64,000 bases of DNA from Gigaspora margarita (GCA_009809945.1 WTPW01000587.1:56298-120297); one strand, 5' to 3'. Shown: positions 1 to 11,410, counted from the first letter of the stretch. Numbers and translations are program-made. The notes: generated by a model from the letters alone, not told the origin.

Positions 1-222
1 CTTCTTAGGCAGTCTCGCTAGTACTTTATTTCATAGATTTGATATTTTTGTGATACAAAAATAGACACTACTATTCTACAAGTCTGACATTACTCCTTCT
101 TGCTAGTCAAGAACAAGTGCGACCTGCCGCACCGGTTTAAACCGGGGGCTATTTCAGATGCCCTAAAAGTATATGTAAAAAGGTTTGATTTTTTTTGTTA
201 TAAAATTTTTCACTGCTAACAA

Positions 223-987
223 CTATCCCGATTCCCTTCTATTACTTTCCGACTTCGCGTTTGTACTATTATCAAGTGTGTTCTTTGTTCCTAGATTCGC
301 GACTTTAGCTTGAACTTCTTGCGTTTTGTTTTTAGACTTCTTTCTTGTTGATTTCGCTTTCTTCTCTTTTCTTTGGATGTTATTCGCTTTTTCCAACTCG
401 ATCATGTATTGGCACCTTATTTTTCAGATTTCTTCATAGAACAAATTCCAAAGAAGACTTGATAAATCCTCAAGAATTGTATTTGTCCTTGATGCTAAGA
501 AAAGTTTTCCTTTAAGCTTGTTCCAGCTTTTGCTTCGGATTAGGCCCTTGCTTATATCGATTCTTGTATTCAATTCTTCACTTCTTGTTGTCCCTAAGTA
601 AATTGATCGGAATTGTGTCTCGGAGACCCTGAGCTTTTCTTCTGGTGCGAAACTGGACCATACAGTAGAGATTGCTGCTGCTGTGATCTTTTTCCAGCTT
701 TCCTCTAAGAATTGACATGTTGCTAGATGGTCTTGATTTTCGGCCACTTGCTTTTTACATAAAACACAGTTAGGTGAATTATATAGATTCAGTTTTCGTC
801 TAAACATGTCTTCAAGAACAGGGAGCCTGTTATGTAGACACTTAATCCAGGTGCAGAATTTTTTGCTACGTTCCATTGATTTACATCGAACACCTGTTAA
901 CTTTTTTGCTTTTTTCTATACATGATCCCAGCAGTATTCTAACATATTTCCGTCTGGCTCTATTTTGGAGATTTCTTTTGAGTGCCG
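223..987 (-). pseudogene. LINE ORF2 C-terminus: zinc-binding (zf-RVT-like) region and basic tail
   Basis: In the same frame as the RNase H domain after the stops at 988 and 916. Piece 424-876 begins at MERSKKFCTWIKCLHNRLPV and carries a C-x2-C then H-x4-C pattern (CVLCKKQVAENQDHLATC), the signature of the zinc-binding domain found after RNase H in many LINEs and shared with the neighbouring element (10347-10805). A TGA at 424-426 precedes a lysine-rich tail in the same frame that ends at 223. Positions 1-222 are the likely 3' UTR. Confidence 0.75.
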
Positions 988-1770
988 CTACTCAAGACCA
1001 ATTTTGAGATCCAGCATCATTTTGGTTAGATTTCTTGGTGAACTTTCTACTAGGTGGTTTTTCCAAAATAGAGTTGAAGCAAATCTGGGAATCGAAGTGA
1101 GGTTTATCGTTTCTGTCATGGGGTCTTCAGCACCTCTTTTTGCTAGTACATCCGCTTTATCATTCCATTTATTACCACTATGACTCTTAACTTTAACTAA
1201 TTCTAACCTAATGTTTTTAATTCTAACTAAATTAACTATTCTAGATGCTAATCCTATATTTTCTTGTTTTAACCACTGTCTATTTGTGTACCACTTTAGT
1301 CCTTTTTCTATAACAGAAATTGCCGAAGCACTATCAGTGAAAATTTTAACTATTTTTTCNNGTGGAGTTGTCAAGAGGGCCAACCAGATAGCTGCTAGCT
1401 CCGGTCTTGTAGAAGAAGGCCAATTTATGATTTTAGCACAGCCTTCATTGAGGACGGTCTCCATATCCTGGCTGATTTGGATCCAGCTGAGACCCATACT
1501 TTTTTCTGAACTGTATGGATTGTGAGTTTGACTTTCGAGTAGAGAACCATCCATGAAATAAATAAAGGTATCATCTGTTGATTTTGAATTCTTCTCAAGA
1601 GCTTTGTGAATTTGTTGCATTGTCTGAGGTCCCAATGGTTGTTGTAGCAACAAGATTGTTTTAATTGGATCAATCTGAATTGATGAGTTGCATGTGCTTT
1701 CTGAAGCAGCTTCACGCTTTTGGCATTTTTTCCTGAGTCTAAAAGGCTTTTCTGATCCAATTCTAGTCAT
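988..1770 (-). pseudogene. LINE RNase H domain (downstream duplicate)
   Basis: Identical to the RNase H frame at 3320-4081 apart from two ambiguous bases at 1360-1361, which fall in a codon that reads His in the other copy. The catalytic Asp-Glu-Asp-Asp set is present. This copy runs on past the duplicated segment (boundary about 1020) into native downstream sequence and stops at a TAG at 988-990. The same frame resumes after it, reaches a second TAG at 916-918, then enters the zinc-binding region. Confidence 0.9.
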
Positions 1771-3377
1771 CTTTTATTGTTTTCTATTTGAAGTTTGGGG
1801 AGTGTGCCTACTATATCTTTTTTAGTGATCCATTTGGAGCAGTAGCCATTCTCTTTACTTTTGGAGTCATTGCAGCCTTTGCATTTTTCTAAAACTGTTG
1901 TGCCCTTATCGGGTGCACTGCTCCAGTGTTCAATTAAGAGCTTTTTTTTGGCTTTCTTTATTGTTTTCCCATAGTGCAATTGGTTGTCGATAGAGAGCAC
2001 CATTACCCATTCTTTTTGTCTTTTATCATCAGAGACCTTAGCTAACTTTAGTTCAGGAAAATTAAGCTTAGAAGGACCTATTTCATATGAATGTTTAACA
2101 TGCTGTGACGTGTTATCAGCCAAGATCTCTTTTTCCAACAGTTCAAACCATTTTGGTTTTTTTCCTTTGTTCGACTTTGCTCTTAGTAGTTTGAACTGAT
2201 GCCAATTTAACATCAAATTTTGTTCTGGGATTATTAGCTGGTCTGAAAAGAAAAGGTTGTATTTTTCGAGAGCTTTTGCAGTTGTAAAGTTCAAGTTTGG
2301 CCCCAGAATTTTGCTTATGCAGAAACTTCCTTGGAATCTCCATATCTGTTCATCTAGAACAAAGTTTAGATTTAGGCTTTGTGCATTAAGAAGGCACTTT
2401 CCTGTAAGATTCCATTTCCATAAATGTTTGAGAAGCTGTTGATCTAGAGTTTTCCAGCTTGCACTTGGTGATCTTGTTAAAAGCAGGCCCTGGTGGTATC
2501 TAATTCTTGTCGTAGCCTCCTCAGCACCGCTTGCATTAAGTCTTGACTGAAGCCTGAGAGTCTGCTTTGCTACAATTTCTTCCCATAGCCCTTTTGCATT
2601 GATGAGGTTTTTATGTTTGATTATATAGTTTGGTGTCAATGCTTGAAGTTCTGCTTTTTGTTTGATTAGTTGAATTAACGGTTTTTGAATTTTTTCAACA
2701 TTTTGTCTTGATAGTCTTGTTGTTTGAAGGAGATAAGCCAGTTTGGGTATAATACATGCATTATTAATGTATGTAAGTTGACTTATTGTTGCTTTTTTGA
2801 GCTTCAGTGACTAGATTGTTGCCGCGACTATACTACGGGCTTTGTTTTGAACCTGAATTTCCTTAAGTTGCGTGTTAATCCAAATACCAAGAAACCTTGT
2901 GATATTGTTCCTATTCTCAGCAAAGATTTTTGTGTTGTTTAGTAATAGAAAGTTTTCTTGTTTTTTCTTCTCAGAATTGAGAACTACAAGTTTAGACAAC
3001 TTATTGTTAATTTCTATACTGTTTAAGGCGTAGAAACTCTCTGCCAATTCCATAATCTTTTCCATTTGATCTTTGCTACTGCTAATCCAAGTAGTGTCAT
3101 CAGTAAAAGCAAGCACTGATTGATGGTGTTCTATTTTTTTAAAAGAGTTATTTCGCAGATTGACTGGAATTTGGATACTCATTTTATAACCTATATCTTG
3201 GGATTTTTGGATTCTCTCAAGTAGTGGATCGTAGAAAATCTGCCATAGGAGTGGTGAGATAGCTTCACCTTGGTCTATTCCTTTGGAGATTACAAATGCG
3301 TCAGTCTTGCCTGCTTCAGTTAAAACCTGNTTTTGGTTAGATTTCTTGGTGAACTTTCTACTAGGTGGTTTTTCCAA
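1767..3377 (-). pseudogene. Duplicate of LINE RT C-terminal part and linker
   Basis: Base-for-base repeat of the RT motif B/C region, thumb and CX2CX10C linker found 2,311 bases upstream on the minus strand. The frame 2811-3377 starts with RNase H C-terminal sequence fused across the N at 3330 to RT sequence beginning at QVLTEAGKTDAF; this fusion is not a natural protein order. The same stop (TAG at 2811-2813) and the same downstream frame (1767-2639) follow as in the other copy. Confidence 0.85.
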
Positions 3378-4081
3378 AATAGAGTTGAAGCAAATCTGGG
3401 AATCGAAGTGAGGTTTATCGTTTCTGTCATGGGGTCTTCAGCACCTCTTTTTGCTAGTACATCCGCTTTATCATTCCATTTATTACCACTATGACTCTTA
3501 ACTTTAACTAATTCTAACCTAATGTTTTTAATTCTAACTAAATTAACTATTCTAGATGCTAATCCTATATTTTCTTGTTTTAACCACTGTCTATTTGTGT
3601 ACCACTTTAGTCCTTTTTCTATAACAGAAATTGCCGAAGCACTATCAGTGAAAATTTTAACTATTTTTTCGTGTGGAGTTGTCAAGAGGGCCAACCAGAT
3701 AGCTGCTAGCTCCGGTCTTGTAGAAGAAGGCCAATTTATGATTTTAGCACAGCCTTCATTGAGGACGGTCTCCATATCCTGGCTGATTTGGATCCAGCTG
3801 AGACCCATACTTTTTTCTGAACTGTATGGATTGTGAGTTTGACTTTCGAGTAGAGAACCATCCATGAAATAAATAAAGGTATCATCTGTTGATTTTGAAT
3901 TCTTCTCAAGAGCTTTGTGAATTTGTTGCATTGTCTGAGGTCCCAATGGTTGTTGTAGCAACAAGATTGTTTTAATTGGATCAATCTGAATTGATGAGTT
4001 GCATGTGCTTTCTGAAGCAGCTTCACGCTTTTGGCATTTTTTCCTGAGTCTAAAAGGCTTTTCTGATCCAATTCTAGTCAT
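3320..4081 (-). pseudogene. LINE RNase H domain (upstream duplicate)
   Basis: Type I RNase H fold with all catalytic residues: D74 in YFMDGSLLE, E124 in SSTRPELAAIWLAL, D146 in IFTDSASAIS, and H197/D207 in VKSHSGNKWNDKADVLAK. It would remove template RNA during element synthesis. The start overlaps the preceding stop codon (ATGA). The last residues are an artefact of the junction at 3330: the sequence jumps here, through a single N, into the second copy of the reverse transcriptase segment. The intact continuation is that of the copy at 988-1770. Confidence 0.9.
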
Positions 4082-5121
4082 CTTTTATTGTTTTCTATTT
4101 GAAGTTTGGGGAGTGTGCCTACTATATCTTTTTTAGTGATCCATTTGGAGCAGTAGCCATTCTCTTTACTTTTGGAGTCATTGCAGCCTTTGCATTTTTC
4201 TAAAACTGTTGTGCCCTTATCGGGTGCACTGCTCCAGTGTTCAATTAAGAGCTTTTTTTTGGCTTTCTTTATTGTTTTCCCATAGTGCAATTGGTTGTCG
4301 ATAGAGAGCACCATTACCCATTCTTTTTGTCTTTTATCATCAGAGACCTTAGCTAACTTTAGTTCAGGAAAATTAAGCTTAGAAGGACCTATTTCATATG
4401 AATGTTTAACATGCTGTGACGTGTTATCAGCCAAGATCTCTTTTTCCAACAGTTCAAACCATTTTGGTTTTTTTCCTTTGTTCGACTTTGCTCTTAGTAG
4501 TTTGAACTGATGCCAATTTAACATCAAATTTTGTTCTGGGATTATTAGCTGGTCTGAAAAGAAAAGGTTGTATTTTTCGAGAGCTTTTGCAGTTGTAAAG
4601 TTCAAGTTTGGCCCCAGAATTTTGCTTATGCAGAAACTTCCTTGGAATCTCCATATCTGTTCATCTAGAACAAAGTTTAGATTTAGGCTTTGTGCATTAA
4701 GAAGGCACTTTCCTGTAAGATTCCATTTCCATAAATGTTTGAGAAGCTGTTGATCTAGAGTTTTCCAGCTTGCACTTGGTGATCTTGTTAAAAGCAGGCC
4801 CTGGTGGTATCTAATTCTTGTCGTAGCCTCCTCAGCACCGCTTGCATTAAGTCTTGACTGAAGCCTGAGAGTCTGCTTTGCTACAATTTCTTCCCATAGC
4901 CCTTTTGCATTGATGAGGTTTTTATGTTTGATTATATAGTTTGGTGTCAATGCTTGAAGTTCTGCTTTTTGTTTGATTAGTTGAATTAACGGTTTTTGAA
5001 TTTTTTCAACATTTTGTCTTGATAGTCTTGTTGTTTGAAGGAGATAAGCCAGTTTGGGTATAATACATGCATTATTAATGTATGTAAGTTGACTTATTGT
5101 TGCTTTTTTGAGCTTCAGTGA
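4078..5121 (-). pseudogene. LINE ORF2 thumb/linker with CX2CX10C motif (upstream duplicate)
   Basis: Continues the reverse transcriptase frame after the stop at 5122. It holds the thumb and a linker to the RNase H domain. Near its C-terminus a cysteine motif CKGC-x10-C is followed by a lysine-rich end. The neighbouring LINE (near 11550) has the same spacing (CSGC-x10-C) in the same position, so the motif is conserved and could bind metal; that function is an inference. The frame ends with TGA at 4078-4080, which overlaps the ATG at 4079-4081 of the RNase H frame (ATGA overlap). An exact copy occurs at 1767-2810. Confidence 0.75.
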
Positions 5122-6613
5122 CTAGATTGTTGCCGCGACTATACTACGGGCTTTGTTTTGAACCTGAATTTCCTTAAGTTGCGTGTTAATCCAAATACCA
5201 AGAAACCTTGTGATATTGTTCCTATTCTCAGCAAAGATTTTTGTGTTGTTTAGTAATAGAAAGTTTTCTTGTTTTTTCTTCTCAGAATTGAGAACTACAA
5301 GTTTAGACAACTTATTGTTAATTTCTATACTGTTTAAGGCGTAGAAACTCTCTGCCAATTCCATAATCTTTTCCATTTGATCTTTGCTACTGCTAATCCA
5401 AGTAGTGTCATCAGTAAAAGCAAGCACTGATTGATGGTGTTCTATTTTTTTAAAAGAGTTATTTCGCAGATTGACTGGAATTTGGATACTCATTTTATAA
5501 CCTATATCTTGGGATTTTTGGATTCTCTCAAGTAGTGGATCGTAGAAAATCTGCCATAGGAGTGGTGAGATAGCTTCACCTTGGTCTATTCCTTTGGAGA
5601 TTACAAATGCGTCAGTCTTGCCTGCTTCAGTTAAAACCTGTGCGTTTCTTTGATGGAACATATCACAAATAAAATCTGCTATATGATTCAGAATTTTGAT
5701 TCTGCAGAGCGATCATTTCAGCATATTTAGTGGTACAGAATCAAAAGCTCTTCGCATGTCTTGGAACAAGATCCAAAGTTCTTTGTTGTTTTCTTTGGCA
5801 TCTTCAACAATATTGTTTAGGATATGGATTGGTGTTTCTGTAGAATTTTCTGGAAGACTTGTGTAATTTGGTCCTTGAAGCACGTTGTAGTGAGAACAAA
5901 TTTGGGAAATTCTATTTGTTAGAATCTTTGTGACGCATTTCCGGAAAGATTCTAGGAGGGCGATTGGTCGCACATTATTTAGATCGAAGTTCCAATTGCT
6001 GTTTTTGGAAATTGGGTAGATTATTGCCAATTTCCATTTAAAGGGAATCGATTTTGTCTTTAGGCAAATATTTCTGAATCTTCTAAAGAATCTCTGGGCC
6101 TTAGAGCTGACTGCCTTGATTAAAGCGTATGAAATGCCTGAACTACCAGGGGCTGAGTTTGTACTTAGATCCTTGAGCATTTCTTCCCATTCTTTGTCTT
6201 CTATTGGGCTGTCTAAATTGTTGAACCATTCTGATTTAATTTGTGGTTTGGGTTTGTACCAATGGTCCCAGTCCTTAAAAGATATGTGTCTGTCTAGGCC
6301 TTCTTTACCAAAATAGTTCTCGAAGAACTCTTTTGTCTCACGTTTGATGTCATCTTGTTCTGTTCACAAACGTCTCACTTTCTCATCCCCAGTTAGTAAC
6401 CGGTCTGCTAAAGGGTTTATCAAGTAGGCTAGCTAACATTTTTCCCTGGTTACCATTAATCATTTCGCACCTTTCAGTAATCCTATCATTAATTATTTTG
6501 TTTCGTGCTTGCTCTAGTTCTTGGACATTTTTTCCTTGAAGGATTTTCCACCAGCCTTTAAGGTCATCTAGAACTTCGTCTGACCAATATTTATTTTGGA
6601 AGGTTATATTCAA
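5122..6613 (-). pseudogene. LINE ORF2, reverse transcriptase domain, broken
   Basis: Three open pieces (6383-6613, 5713-6180, 5122-5661) cover the reverse transcriptase. Motifs in order: NSAPGSSGISYALIK, RPIALLESFRK, motif A QDMRRAFDSV with the first catalytic Asp, motif B GIDQGEAISPLLW, and motif C AFTDDT (the YxDD box, here FTDD). The 5713-6180 and 5122-5661 pieces share one frame and are separated only by a TGA at 5713-5715. A TAG at 5122-5124 then cuts off the thumb, whose frame continues (TYINNACIIPKLAYLLQTTR) into the next piece. A frame change lies between 6180 and 6383. All catalytic Asp residues survive, so the damage is nonsense and frameshift, not active-site loss. Confidence 0.9.
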
Positions 6614-6726
6614 GTCTAGTTCCTTATTAATTTTATGTAGTAGACTTCTTAGAGCATTTAAATCTACTTTAGGAATTCGTAGGCCTTTCGATGTTCTTCC
6701 TTTGCTAATCCACTTGCCCAGAGTAA

Positions 6727-8157
6727 CTAAATTTCTGTGTAGTTTCGACTTGGGCCGGAGTTTTCATTTGTTTGCGACTGTATTAGTGATCTTTTTCTTG
6801 GGAATGTTCTTGTGGCTGCTGTGAGAATACTGCTTTCTATCACATCCCATAAATCATTTATATTCTTGCAATCAGCAAGATTTAATTCTTCTTCAGTATT
6901 AAACAGGTATTCTGTTTTGGTATTGGTCGAGAGTAAATTATCGAGGTCTGTACGGTATGAGTTCCAATCATCCACTTTTGCCTCGTCATATAAAAATATT
7001 GATCTTTTGGTTTGGTTTTTCTTAATTTTCGCTAGATTACAATTTGAGGTCAAGTGAATTAGGTCGAATGAAGCCAACACCATCTCGTGATCACTTCCTG
7101 TGATAGTGTCCATTTCTATAATATCTGCTGCTAACAGTCCAAGAGTTACATCGTTAGAAGCCCATATTTGGTCTATTCTTGTGCTACTAGAGCCATTTGT
7201 CCAAGTGAATGCTTTTCCTGTTGGGTTCAGAACTCTATATGTATTAGCGAAACTATTCTTGTTCAGCAAATTATGTAGTGGTAATTTTTTGTTTGGAGTT
7301 CCACATGTCTCAGACGCTTTGTCTATGTCCGGGTCAATAATGGCATTGAAATCTCCAAGAATTATAAAGTGGGTGTTTGGGCTTCTTTTCATGTATCTGT
7401 TTATTACCTCTTGCTGTACTTTTTTTGTCTTTGACTTATCATTCGGTGGCAAATAAATAACCATAATTGTGATGATGAGTTGTTTGAAAAAGAGATCTAC
7501 TGTTAGCATATAGCTACTAGATTTGAATATATTTCCTATGTGTTTTTCCCACTGTTTATCAATTAGAAGGCCCACTCCGGAACCTTTCTTGTTGTCTTTG
7601 TTAGCGTTGGACCAGAAGGACATAAAGTTCGAATTTTTCTTTGTAATATGATATCCTTCTTTGCTTGAAATGTTCGTCTCGGTAATTCCGCAAATGTTAA
7701 TTAAATTTTTGTCCAACCACTCTGAAAGGTCTCTAGGTTTCAGAGGGTTTTGTTTAAGACCATTTATATTGTGACCCGCAATATTTAGGACTAGTCTCTG
7801 GTTGTTTTTGATTTCTTCTATTAAAGATGGAGTTGTTGTGCATGAGTTGCTCTCTAGTGAGTTTGCACTATTTTTGTCTTGCAATAACTGTTGTTGTTCT
7901 TCTTGATGGTTATTGTTGTTTTTAAAATTTTCTATAGCTGTATAAGCTTTGTGACTATAGTAGTCCAACCTTGGGTTGCCNTAAGAAGTTGTTGCGAGAG
8001 GCTCGATTCNGCTTTTAAGTTNAGAGTTTGGNGTTGGATGTTGTACATGGTCNNACTNATCTAATAGAGCCTCCNGTATTTGTTGTNGTACAACTNGGGC
8101 GCCCTTAGGATAACAAAGCAGGTATGACCTGCTTGTGTTTATCCTTTTTGGTTCCAA
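6727..8157 (-). pseudogene. LINE ORF2, AP-like endonuclease domain
   Basis: This 476-codon frame is the N-terminal part of ORF2. From about residue 120 it carries the exonuclease-endonuclease-phosphatase fold: HNINGL (N130), ITET with catalytic E160, LGDFN with D269/N271, TWTNGSSSTRIDQIWAS with D329, and GSDHEMV with D356/H357. All expected catalytic positions are present. The domain nicks target DNA to prime reverse transcription. Residues 1-110 are low-complexity and contain several ambiguous bases (7981-8095). The frame ends at 6727, before the reverse transcriptase; the remaining ORF2 pieces continue downstream on the same strand with frame changes, so the full polyprotein is broken. Confidence 0.9.
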
Positions 8158-9600
8158 GTTCCAGATTATCTAATCTGCTAAGTATGTTGCGCATCATTGT
8201 ACCTATTTCTGCCAATTTGTCCTCCTGTGTCGCAGCTATTTTTTGATTCTCTTTATCCTTATGCTTTATTATAGTTGAGTCAATAGGTATATTGTTAAAT
8301 TGATCTAGATTTCTTGTACTATTCGATTTAGCTTGTTTTGATTTGATTTCTTCTTTTTTTTCTATTTCACCGAGTTGCAAATGTGATGTTGGTGTTACTA
8401 TCTCAGGTGTTCTAATTTTGGCTTCTTTAACTAATCTATTTTCTTTCCATACCAGCTTAGTATTGTAGTAGTAAATCTTGGATCTAATTGCATCTGTAAG
8501 TCCTTTAGAGAATCGAAGAATACTATAGCTATTTTGCGTTGGTTACTGTTGCTATTGTTAGGTATAAATACTCCTTTGACTTTTAATGCTTTTAGTTGCT
8601 GTAATAGAGTAATTTCTTTTGCCATTTTTTTAGGCAGGTTTTGTAGAGTTGCTTTTATTTCCCTTCTTTTATTTAGAATTGCTTTGTTAAATTCACCTGG
8701 GGTGATTCTCAATAATTTTCCTTCTTCAAAATGAATAGTCCATGCCTTTTGAAGCGCCAATAGTCTTGCCGGGTTGTTAGCCTTGATTTTTATGAACATG
8801 GCTCTAAATTTTCCTATGTTTTGAGTTTTAATTATTTCCGCTTTGCCATAGAAGTTAAGGCATCTTTTAATTTTGTTAGAGTATATATTAAGAGGTATGT
8901 CCCATAAAATAAAGCGATAATCAAGGTCATTCTGAGGTTTTCTTATTAGGAATTCTCTAGAGTTAGCTGGAGCCCATATTGAACCAAAAATATCTGGCGT
9001 ATTTGTTTTCATTTTTTTTTTCGTATCATCGACAGTAGCAGAATTTAATGGACTTCCAGAATCTTGTGTTTTACGTTTGTTAGTTTGGCTAGCTAAGGGT
9101 AAGCTGGTCGAGAACTCAATTCTCGCCTGGTTGTTAGTTTCTTGAGTGTCTTCCGTATCTTCCATTGGAGTTATGATGTTTGATTGCTGTAAATTTAAGA
9201 TACTCTCCTTGGTGATCTCTTTACTAAGTGATTCTTGTATAAGTTTGTTCTGAATTTCGTCTGTTCCATAGTCGGTTGTTCCGCATTCAAGAGTTTCTAA
9301 TAACAATTTTTTTTTATCAGTTTGGATATTGTTGTCTTTATCCTGTTCATGTAATAATCCTTCTAGAAAGATTTCTTCTTCTCTGAAAAGTGATTGGTTA
9401 CTTGATTGTTTGTAATTAAAGTAATCGTATCTTTGTAATGATACTCTTATAGTTGTAATGATTTTTGGATTATTGACCCCTAGCTATTGGGCAATAATCT
9501 TGTCTTTTTTGAGCACAAACTGGTCATGTGCTTCATCAATCTGTGATGAGGCTTGGAAAACTTGCTTGAATAAGTCTTTCACTTCCAACAGGAATTCCAT
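8105..9600 (-). pseudogene. LINE ORF1-like protein, interrupted
   Basis: An ATG at 9598-9600 opens a 38-codon segment (begins MEFLLEVKDLFKQ) ending in TAG at 9484-9486. The same frame then stays open to a TAG ending at 8431. A frame change near 8440 leads into a lysine/glutamate-rich segment ending at 8105, with a probable short coiled coil (LAEIGTMMRNILSRLDNLEL). The middle part (roughly 8560-8980) has an RRM-like look: YRFILWDIPLNIYSNKIKRC followed by a conserved FYGKAEIIKT stretch. ORF1 proteins of LINEs bind element RNA and chaperone target-primed reverse transcription; the RRM call is inferred from pattern only. Total length would be near 498 codons. It precedes and slightly overlaps the endonuclease frame, as expected for LINE ORF1-ORF2. 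Confidence 0.65.
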
Positions 9601-9900
9601 ATTTGGTCGTTGAAGCTTTACTATGTAAATTTTATTTTATTGTTTTTACTTTTATTTTTTATTTTTTTTTTTTTGGCAATCCTGCCTTTATTGACTAAAG
9701 AATGTGTATAATCTAATACAAAGGTTTTCAACTACTGCCTTAAACCCTTCTTTTTCGACAATAAAGACTCACCCGGCTGCTTTGAAGTGCCCAAATGCGA
9801 TCTACCGCAGCAACCTTTTTCCTATCCTTAGGACTTCAACTTGCTGAAGGTACTCCCTTGTGTCAGTAGACGGTGGTTGCTAGCCTTGTCAAGATTGCGT

Positions 9901-10805
9901 TTATATTCGTTTAATTAGTAGTCTGTAGAGACCAGACCACCTAGATTTCACATTAGTTTGGATCAAATTTGTTATCTGTTCCTCTACCCTAGGCCATACT
10001 ATGTTCTTTTCTGCCATGTGTTCTATAGTTACTTGCTCAGCGGACTTTTTGCCTGGCTCCTTCTTCTTGGTTTTGCTTCTTGAGGATTTTTCTCTTTTTT
10101 TCTTGGCCGTAATGTCATGATCCTTTTCCCAGTCATTAACGACCTCGCATCTGAAGGACCAAATATCTCTTTTGAATGCTCTTCTGAGCTCATGTAAGTA
10201 CTTTTTCCGAGTAGTTACCTCTTCTTTGCTTAAATTGTTAGAGGTAAAGAACGGTTTTCTAAACTGATTGGCCTTGTAGGACCTATTAGTGTTGCTTCTA
10301 TGCTCGTAATATTGGCTAATAGATCTTCTTCTCATTTTTTGCCTTTTCAATTCCTACCAGGTGTGCTTGGTTCGTTTAAGACTGATTTTGCAGATTCAAG
10401 CTCGATTTTCTTCCAGAAACTTTCGTAGATTTCGCAACTTGCTAAATGGTCCAAGTCTTCTATTTCACGTTTACATGCTATGCAGGTGGCACTTGGATAC
10501 AGCGCTGGGTTTCTTTGGTGTAGAATGCTTAAAGTCGGCAATAAATTGTTCAGACACTTCGTATCGAAAACCCATTTCCTACTATTTTCCATACTTCTAC
10601 ATTTTGTTCCTGCATTTTCCCTGATATTCTGCCAAATTTCCTTCCAATCAATTACAACATCTCCATTATTTTTGTTCACTAATTCATCTATACTACTTGT
10701 TTGTAACCATTCTAGACTATAATACATGTTTGTAATACTATCTACTAACCCTCTAATAGGGACATCTATTATATGCCTTTTCCATCTCGGTACCACTTTT
10801 AACAT
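9901..10805 (-). pseudogene. Zinc-binding region and basic tail of second LINE
   Basis: Frame 10347-10805 contains KWVFDTKCLNNLLPTL and CIACKREIEDLDHLASC, the same C-x2-C/H-x4-C arrangement as in the first LINE. Frame 9901-10350 follows with a lysine/arginine-rich tail (KKKREKSSRSKTKKKEPGKK). The two frames overlap by four bases. The basic tail is longer than in the first LINE. A role in nucleic-acid binding is likely from composition, not shown directly. Confidence 0.7.
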
Positions 10806-10849
10806 CNTTGNCCAATCTANGTTCNAATNAACAAACTTTTNCCNCCTAC

Positions 10850-11410
10850 AANCTTCTTTNGCTAGCTTGTCTGCCTGCTCGTTAAAGTATACTCCATCAT
10901 GACCTTTTACCTTAACAAACTTGACATCTAACTCCTTGTGTTGATGAGATCTATAATCATTGCTAAAATACTTCCGTTTTTAAGCTTCAATATTTTTGAC
11001 TTTTTCTGAGCAAATCTTATCTTTTTAATTATACTGATAGCATTAGCACTATCAGTATAAATGCTAATTTTACATTTTTGTGGCGTTACTAGAAGTGCTG
11101 CCCCTATTGCAGCTAATTCTGCTCTGGTTGAGGATGGCCAATCCTGTAAAGCTCCAGCGAATTGTNCTAAAATTNGAGAGTTNNCTTGGTCCTGTTCATC
11201 AAGAATNATCNAGCCTATTNCCATTTTTCNTGGCTGGATACTATTTTCTAACACTTCTAGAGAGCCGTCTGTGTATATGCCTAATTTTTGACTTCTNGCT
11301 ATATCNTGTGCAATTTTTTTAAACTCGTTTCTGCGCTCTTGCTCTGAAATGTACTTGTCAATTATTGCTCCTGTTACTGTTTCGATAATTACTTTTACGT
11401 CCTTGGCCAT
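10850..11410 (-). pseudogene. RNase H domain of second LINE, frameshifted
   Basis: The frame 10928-11410 holds the first three catalytic residues: YTDGSLE, SSTRAELAAIGAAL and IYTDSANAIS. It stops at 10928, but the final part of the fold continues in another frame (VKGHDG then NEQADKLAKE), carrying the conserved His and last Asp. A frameshift near 10930 therefore splits the domain. Upstream, near 11510-11590, two in-frame TAG codons interrupt the linker. The function would be RNA-strand degradation during retrotransposition; the copy is inactive. Confidence 0.85.

Larger units (their letters stand above)
1..9650 (-). mobile_element. Non-LTR retrotransposon (LINE), decayed, with internal duplication
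   Basis: Minus-strand LINE read from high to low coordinates: ORF1, AP-type endonuclease, reverse transcriptase, a cysteine-motif linker, RNase H, a zinc-binding C-terminal region and a basic tail. The 5' end lies near 9650, directly against the poly(A) end of a second LINE. The 3' end lies at or beyond position 1; the first 180 bases resemble the 3' UTR of the second LINE (a shared GCGAYCTRCCGCA motif near 119 and 9798). The coding frame is broken by in-frame stops at 9484, 5713, 5122, 988, 916 and 424 and by frame changes near 8440, 6700, 6380 and 4080. Bases 1020-3329 are repeated as 3331-5640, so the element shows two RNase H domains; without that repeat it would be about 7.3 kb. It cannot be autonomous as written. 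Confidence 0.9.

Noticed and set aside
965..1525. Plus-strand open frames over the LINE (also 3522-3836, 4295-4753, 6812-7456)
   Set aside because: They are antisense shadows of the minus-strand LINE domains.
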